A DNA stretch of 64,000 nt from Chitinophaga sp. YR627 (GTDB taxonomy: Bacteria > Bacteroidota > Bacteroidia > Chitinophagales > Chitinophagaceae), in NCBI RefSeq assembly GCF_900114995.1, contig NZ_FOUX01000004.1:124001-188000 (forward strand). Direction: 5' to 3'. Positions within the stretch are counted from its first letter, which is position 1; the number at the start of each line of letters is the position of its first letter. Positions 58,853 through 64,000 of this stretch are shown here, one piece after another. Below the pieces are notes generated by a model. It was not told where the DNA came from. It worked only from the letters and a program-made list of their open reading frames with translations, and searched no databases. The translations under genes and the position numbers were made by a program.

Positions 58853-60688
58853 TTAATTTTTCTTCTCTGCACTCATTAATTCAACACTTCTGTTCACGAA
58901 TGCGGTCAGATCAGCACCGGTGAGCAGGTTTTGTGATAACAGTGCAAGATCAGCCAGATTACGCACCTGTTTCTGCTGTCTGTCATTATCTGCTTCTCCC
59001 AGGATCTGTAAGTAGATCGGATGATTCGCATTCACTGTCATGTTGATCTCATCAGGCATATTTGCATACCAGCTCATACCTGCGCCACCAACAGCGGCCA
59101 TATCTTTCATACGGCGCATAAACTCAGGACGGGTCACGATCACCGGCTGTGCATCAGCGCTCAGACCTTTCAGTTCCACTTTTACATGTTCCTGTGGGAT
59201 ATGACCAAACAACTCTTTCAGTTTTGTTTCCTGATCGGTAGATAATACGCTTTCATTCTTCTCATCTACATTGATCAGGTTATCAGCGATATCAGCATCC
59301 ACACGGGTGAACATCATGCTGTCCCATCTTGGCTCCATATTGTTGATGAACGCAGCATCCACAATGTTATCCAGCTTCACGATCTTATAACCCTTGTTCT
59401 TCGCTGCCTGAATATAACTATCCTGTTGTACTGCATTTGTCGCGTACAGCACTACCAGTTTGTTGTCCTTATTCGTCTGTAATGCAGCTGCTTCAGTCTT
59501 ATATTCTTCCAGTGTATAGAACTTACCTGGTTCAGTGATTTCTTCCAGGAGCAGGAACTTATTCGCCTTCTCAGAGAATTTATCATCGGTCATCATACCA
59601 TACTTGGCAAACAGGCCGATAGATTCCCATTTCTCTTCAAAACTCTTACGATCATTACGGAAGATCTCATCCAGTTTGTCAGCTACTTTCTTCGTAATAT
59701 AAGAGCTGATCTTTTTCACATTCGGATCACCCTGCAGATAGCTACGGCTCACGTTCAGCGGAATATCCGGACTGTCGATCACACCGTGCAGCAGCATCAG
59801 GAATTCCGGTACGATGTCCTTCACTTCATCTGTTACAAATACCTGATTAGAGTACAGGCTGATCTTGTCTTTCTGTACTTCAAAGCTCTTACCGATCTTA
59901 GGGAAGTACAGGATACCTGTCAGGTTGAACGGATAGTCAACATTCAGGTGAATCCAGAATAAAGGCGCTTCTGCGTAAGGATATAATTCTTTATAGAAAT
60001 TCTGATAGTCTTCAGTAGTCAGTTCTGAAGGCTTCTTTGTCCACGCCGGATTGGTATTATTCAGCTGCTTGTCTGCAAACTTTACAGGCACAGGCAGGAA
60101 CTTACAGAATTTTTCCAGGATATTCTGAATGCGGCTGTCATCCAGGAACTCTTCACTCTCTTCATTGATGTGCAACACAATGTCAGTACCACGGCTTTCC
60201 TTGCTGGTTTCTTCCAGTTCATACTCCGGACTGCCATCACACTCCCAACGTACAGCAGCAGTATCAGGTTTGTGAGATTTTGTGAAGATCTCTACCTTGT
60301 TACTCACCATAAATGAGGAGTAGAAACCGAGACCGAAATGACCAATGATATTAGCACCGTCTGTCTGTCCTTTATATTTATTCAGGAACTCTTCTGCACC
60401 TGAAAACGCCACCTGATTAATGTATTTATCTACTTCTTCCGCAGTCATACCCACACCCATATCGGATATGGTCAATGTCTTCTTTTCCTTGTCTAATGTC
60501 ACTGTAATTTCAGGGGTGCCCAGCTCACCTTTGAACTCACCAACACTGGCCAGTGTCTTTAATTTTTGAGTAGCATCCACTGCGTTACTTACCAGCTCGC
60601 GGATGAAGATCTCATGGTCTGAATAGAGGAATTTCTTAATAATGGGGAATATGTTCTCTGTCTGAACACGTATTGCTCCTTTCTGCAT
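58853..60688 (-). CDS. htpG: Chaperone HtpG (bacterial Hsp90)
   Basis: A 611-aa ATP-dependent chaperone. GHKL ATPase domain: IFIRELVSNAVDATQKL (N-box), TISDMGVGMTAEEVD, GHFGLGFYSSFMVSNKVE and the GTDIVLHI strand; middle domain with LFWIHLNVDYPFNLTGILYFP and SLYSNQVFVTD; C-terminal dimerisation part up to residue 611. Start ATG 60688 (MQKGAIRVQTENIFPI). A possible promoter lies about 35 bp upstream, and a strong terminator follows. No heat-shock element could be recognised. Confidence 0.96.
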   Translation of the reverse strand: MQKGAIRVQTENIFPIIKKFLYSDHEIFIRELVSNAVDATQKLKTLASVGEFKGELGTPEITVTLDKEKKTLTISDMGVGMTAEEVDKYINQVAFSGAEEFLNKYKGQTDGANIIGHFGLGFYSSFMVSNKVEIFTKSHKPDTAAVRWECDGSPEYELEETSKESRGTDIVLHINEESEEFLDDSRIQNILEKFCKFLPVPVKFADKQLNNTNPAWTKKPSELTTEDYQNFYKELYPYAEAPLFWIHLNVDYPFNLTGILYFPKIGKSFEVQKDKISLYSNQVFVTDEVKDIVPEFLMLLHGVIDSPDIPLNVSRSYLQGDPNVKKISSYITKKVADKLDEIFRNDRKSFEEKWESIGLFAKYGMMTDDKFSEKANKFLLLEEITEPGKFYTLEEYKTEAAALQTNKDNKLVVLYATNAVQQDSYIQAAKNKGYKIVKLDNIVDAAFINNMEPRWDSMMFTRVDADIADNLINVDEKNESVLSTDQETKLKELFGHIPQEHVKVELKGLSADAQPVIVTRPEFMRRMKDMAAVGGAGMSWYANMPDEINMTVNANHPIYLQILGEADNDRQQKQVRNLADLALLSQNLLTGADLTAFVNRSVELMSAEKKN

Positions 60689-61006
60689 GGGTATCTTATT
60701 TTTTTGAATTTCCGGACAAAGGATATGCCAGCAGACATTTTGCTGACAAAGTGTCGGCTAATGCATCCGGACAGGTGCTTTTCTGGCCTTCTCTTCTACG
60801 TTGAACCTGCGTTGCCGGACGTAGATTCAACGTCTGGGATCCAACGGCTTACAAAATGGCAGTTTCCCTGCTGGCTTAACAAATAAATCATACAGACAGC
60901 CCCTGAACTCTAACACAAATGTTGTAGATTTAAGCTTCCTGACCCCGGTGAGTGTTGAGACCTAATGTTTTTTACCCGACACCCTTCTTTCTAAATCGCT
61001 TTGTAC
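60689..61006. other. 318-bp divergent spacer htpG / secreted nuclease
   Basis: No credible gene. It contains the htpG promoter region and two overlapping inverted repeats: TCTACGT/ACGTAGA (60795-60801 with 60819-60825) and ACGTTGAA/TTCAACGT (60798-60805 with 60826-60833). The two hairpins share bases 60798-60801 and so exclude each other. TCGCTTTG (60996-61003), one base off TAnnTTTG, lies 3 nt before the plus-strand ATG. Confidence 0.5.
60717..60750 (-). promoter_or_regulatory. Probable htpG promoter TTTG-N21-TATCCTTTG
   Basis: TTTG (60747-60750) and TATCCTTTG (60717-60725) on the minus strand, 21 nt apart. The -7 box has one extra base compared with TAnnTTTG, so confidence is moderate. Confidence 0.45.
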
Positions 61007-64000
61007 ATGAAAAGACATCTACTCCTTTTCCTGGCTGTTACCAGCTTTGCCGGTGCGTATGCACAGACACAGCCTGCAACACAGGTGCTGCCTTATCAGC
61101 AGTCATTCAATAGCCTTCCAGCATCATCCACGACCTATCCTGACGGCTGGCAGGGCTGGACCCTTTCCGGTTCACCTTCCGGTAATTTCAATGTGTTGCC
61201 GCCGGCATCAGACAAAGCGCTGATCACAGGTGGCGCATCCAGTACCGCCAATGGCGTGTATAATTACAACGGGAAACTGGGTTTTCTCAATAGCGGAAGT
61301 GTGGATAACAGTCTGGTACTGGCGGTAACGACCAGTGGGCAGACCAACGTGGCCGTACAATACGACGTAATGACCCTCCGCAATCCGTATGATGGGACCT
61401 CTAATACCCGTATTAACGAGGTGACGCTCCAGTACCGCATTGGCAGCACTGGCAACTTCACCAATATTACCGGTATAGAATACCAGAATACCACCACTCA
61501 GCAAACCGGGTCAGGTGTAACAACACCGCTTGATTCAGCACACAGAACCCTGGTACTGCCTTCCGGCTGCGACAATCAGCCACTGGTACAGTTACGCTGG
61601 GTAAACAGACAGATCAGTGGCGCCGGCTCCCGTCCGTCTTTTGCCATCGATAATATCCAGGTTGGCAGTGGTGCTGCAGATGTAACACCACCTGTAGCTG
61701 ACAGCTTATGGCCGGCAAACCACAGCATTGACGTATCGCCCAGCGCTCAGCCGGTTATTATCTTCTCTGAACCTGTTAAAGCTGGCAACGGCCGGTTGGT
61801 TATCCACAACAGCACTGCTGGTACAGCACAATTCATTCCGGCTGACAGCTCCATTGTGTCTTATGCTGCACAATATGTGACCATCGCCGCCAGTCTGCAA
61901 CCGCAGCAAACCTATTATATTACTATTGAACCTGGCGCCGTACTGGATCTGAGCGATAATACCTTCGCCGGACTGACAGATACCAGCGCCTGGTCATTCA
62001 GCACCGGTTTACAGCAGCTGTCCTTCGACTTCAACAGCTGTGCTACCGGCAATATCTCACAGGGATTCAAACAATATAGCGTAACTGGTGCGCAACGCTG
62101 GGACTGCACTACTTTTGGCCGAAACAGTAATGGTATACAGATCAACGGCTATAGCGGCGGACCGATTGAAAACGAAGACTGGCTGATTTCTCCGGCTTTC
62201 GATTTCTCCGGTTTTGACTATCCCCTGTTGAACTTCTACAGCCGTACCGCGTTCTCCGGTCCATCCCTTCAACTGAAGGTTTCTACTAATTATGATGGTG
62301 TCAGCAACCCGAATACTGCCACCTGGACGACCGTAAATGGTCGCTTCCCGGCCTTATTATCGGATACCTGGACACTCTCTGACAGTGTTAACCTGGCAGC
62401 CTTCAAACAAGCCGGCGTTTATATCGCTTTTGTATATACCTCCTCTCCTGCGATCGGCGCTGCCCGCTGGACGCTGGATGATGTATTTATCACGAATAGT
62501 CCGGAAGCACCTAAACCATCCCTGGATCTGACCAGCAGCAGCATTGATTTTGATTATGTACCAGCCGGACAATCATCCGCTCCGCTGCCATTCACATTCC
62601 AGGCCAATGACTTCACCAAAACACTGAAGCTTATGTCTGCCGGCAACTTTACCATTGCCCCTGACAGCAACGCAGCATTCAGTCATACGCTGACCTACCA
62701 GCCGGCTGCCCTGAATGCCGGTCCGAAGACTGTATGGGTGAAATTCCAGCCAACCAGCGCCAATCAGAACTATACCGGCAGTGTTAGTTTTACTGCGGAT
62801 AGCGTTGCGCTTCCAACGATCAGACTCTCGGGTACCTCACTGCGTTCGCTGAAAGTGGTAAACTGGAATATCGAATGGTTTGGTAGTCCGGTACAAAACC
62901 CGGCAAATGACAGTCTGCAACAGGCGAATGTGACCACCATCCTCAAAAAGATGGATGCGGACATCTTCGCGCTGGCCGAGGTAGTGGATACCGCCCGCTT
63001 CAGAGCGGTAGCCAACCAGATGCCTGGATATAGTTATATTATATCTGATTTCGGTTCTTATGCTGACAGCATCAAAGACGTGGATTACGTATCAGCACAG
63101 AAATTAGCTTTCCTCTATAAGACCTCTGTTATTAAAGGACTGCGCTCCTATGGTGTATTACGCACAGGAGGCAGCAGCAATGCCTATTATAACTGGTCTT
63201 CCGGTCGTTTCCCATTCCTGCTGGAAGCACAGGCGAAGCTGAACAATGACAGCGCTCTGATCCGCTTTGTACTATTACATGCCAAGGCAAATACCGGTAC
63301 TGCCTCAGACAAGATAGAATCCTGGAACAGACGCCGGAACGGTGCGCTGGAACTGAAGGATTCTCTGGATGTACAGTATCCGACAGCCAATCTGGTAATC
63401 CTGGGCGATTTTAATGATGCATTCGACAAGACCATTACAACAGAACTGGCGCCTGACACAACTACTTCTTATATAGACTTTATTAATGACAGTATTCATT
63501 ATAAACCGGTAACCCTGCCGCTGAGTCTGCAGGGTCAGCAGTCAACCGCTTCTTTTAATACAGTGATCGACAACGTGCTGATCTCTGATGAAATGGCGCT
63601 GAGCTACCTGCCGGGATCTGCCCGCGTACGTAAAGAAGTGGAAACACTGGTGAACAGCTATAGCAGCACTACTACGGACCACTATCCGGTTCAGACCAGT
63701 TACAATCTGCATGTACTGGCACATCCGGCTGAGCTCGAATTTGCCGCATCAGTAGATACCGGAGATGTAAAACTGACCTGGAGTGCTCCATACGAACTGA
63801 ATATCAGAGATTATATTATTCAGAGATCAAGAAACCAATCTCAGTTTGAATCCGTAGATACAGTCGCCGCACATGGAACTACTGCACAACCGGTTAGTTA
63901 TACGACTTACGATACCCGTCCGTGGTTAGGCGTGTCCTACTACAGACTGAAGATCACAGGTCTGGATGGCAAGGTTAGTTACAGTGAGAATCAGAGAGTT
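61007..64000 (+). CDS. Secreted endonuclease/exonuclease/phosphatase-domain protein, partial
   Basis: 998 codons are open to the right edge with no stop, so the 3' part is missing. Signal peptide MKRHLLLFLAVTSFAGAYA. Then an adhesin-like beta domain (about 25-222), a Big/SbsA-like Ig domain (about 225-330, VTPPVADSLWPANHSIDVSP), a choice-of-anchor-J-like domain (about 333-502, ending RWTLDDVFIT), a second Ig-like stretch, and an EEP domain (about 620-905) with all core motifs: NWNIEWFG, FALAEV, LLHAKA, GDFNDAF, DNVLIS, TDHYP. A fibronectin type III-like domain begins near 910. A C-terminal T9SS sorting domain is expected beyond the window. Likely an extracellular nuclease or phosphatase; SprA would export it. 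Confidence 0.88.
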   Translation, partial: MKRHLLLFLAVTSFAGAYAQTQPATQVLPYQQSFNSLPASSTTYPDGWQGWTLSGSPSGNFNVLPPASDKALITGGASSTANGVYNYNGKLGFLNSGSVDNSLVLAVTTSGQTNVAVQYDVMTLRNPYDGTSNTRINEVTLQYRIGSTGNFTNITGIEYQNTTTQQTGSGVTTPLDSAHRTLVLPSGCDNQPLVQLRWVNRQISGAGSRPSFAIDNIQVGSGAADVTPPVADSLWPANHSIDVSPSAQPVIIFSEPVKAGNGRLVIHNSTAGTAQFIPADSSIVSYAAQYVTIAASLQPQQTYYITIEPGAVLDLSDNTFAGLTDTSAWSFSTGLQQLSFDFNSCATGNISQGFKQYSVTGAQRWDCTTFGRNSNGIQINGYSGGPIENEDWLISPAFDFSGFDYPLLNFYSRTAFSGPSLQLKVSTNYDGVSNPNTATWTTVNGRFPALLSDTWTLSDSVNLAAFKQAGVYIAFVYTSSPAIGAARWTLDDVFITNSPEAPKPSLDLTSSSIDFDYVPAGQSSAPLPFTFQANDFTKTLKLMSAGNFTIAPDSNAAFSHTLTYQPAALNAGPKTVWVKFQPTSANQNYTGSVSFTADSVALPTIRLSGTSLRSLKVVNWNIEWFGSPVQNPANDSLQQANVTTILKKMDADIFALAEVVDTARFRAVANQMPGYSYIISDFGSYADSIKDVDYVSAQKLAFLYKTSVIKGLRSYGVLRTGGSSNAYYNWSSGRFPFLLEAQAKLNNDSALIRFVLLHAKANTGTASDKIESWNRRRNGALELKDSLDVQYPTANLVILGDFNDAFDKTITTELAPDTTTSYIDFINDSIHYKPVTLPLSLQGQQSTASFNTVIDNVLISDEMALSYLPGSARVRKEVETLVNSYSSTTTDHYPVQTSYNLHVLAHPAELEFAASVDTGDVKLTWSAPYELNIRDYIIQRSRNQSQFESVDTVAAHGTTAQPVSYTTYDTRPWLGVSYYRLKITGLDGKVSYSENQRV

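Noticed and set aside
60704..60886. 60-codon plus-strand ORF in the htpG spacer
   Set aside because: Starts within the htpG promoter region and has no motif, signal peptide or conserved look.
1..64000. tRNA, rRNA, CRISPR array, insertion sequence or prophage
   Set aside because: No tRNA-like cloverleaf, spaced direct repeats of CRISPR type, transposase, integrase or phage structural genes were found; all long genes are chromosomal housekeeping or envelope types.

Overview
This window comes from a member of the Bacteroidota, most likely a Chitinophaga-like member of the Chitinophagaceae. The evidence is a SprA-type type IX secretion (T9SS) translocon, a TonB-dependent receptor with an N-terminal carboxypeptidase-regulatory-like domain, promoters of the Bacteroidota form TTTG-N19/20-TAnnTTTG, futalosine-pathway menaquinone enzymes, a meso-DAP-type MurE (DNPR), and large secreted multi-domain proteins. 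The genus is an inference from content and style, not from a marker gene. I see no rRNA, tRNA, CRISPR array, transposase or prophage.

Layout. 1-3 kb: a minus-strand group of a small Cys-rich exported protein, a TonB-dependent receptor and the start of a lipoprotein running off the left edge (probably metal or siderophore related). 3.2-11.1 kb: sprA and ruvA. 11.2-12.2 kb: fabH. 12.4-17.2 kb: a minus-strand signalling block made of a NUDIX-type regulator, a broken or start-less winged-helix ORF, a TPR histidine kinase and a tandem paralogue that has lost its catalytic residues; three of these are joined by TTGA stop/start overlaps. 17.2-25 kb: small metabolic genes (DinB-like, GNAT, fabD, folE, queD, mqnB-mqnD, photolyase, class IV aminotransferase). 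25.0-25.8 kb: a non-coding stretch rich in inverted and direct repeats. 25.8-31.4 kb: scoAB, a DUF4296 lipoprotein, a PorD-like T9SS protein, coaBC, rpoZ and bamD.

32.2-48.5 kb is a complete division and cell-wall (dcw) cluster on the plus strand: mraZ-rsmH-ftsL-ftsI-murE-mraY-murD-ftsW-murG-murC-ftsQ-ftsA-ftsZ. murF, murB and ddl are not in it. It makes UDP-MurNAc-peptides and lipid II and builds the Z-ring and septal synthase. MraZ-box-like 10-bp-phased repeats and a long hairpin lie upstream, and a strong terminator closes it. 48.5-64 kb: DUF202 membrane protein, an orphan HsdR_N-type nuclease-like protein, pirin, a Kup potassium transporter, an abundant-type OmpA-family porin, polyprenyl diphosphate synthase, RecJ, a lipoprotein esterase, HtpG, and the first 998 residues of a secreted endonuclease/exonuclease/phosphatase-domain protein that runs off the right edge.

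The most unusual features are the kinase/pseudokinase cassette, a family of palindromic repeats placed at gene 3' ends, three genes whose start codon lies exactly 4 nt after a TAnnTTTG box (leaderless mRNAs), and the structured non-coding regions at 25.1-25.7 kb and 31.7-32.2 kb.
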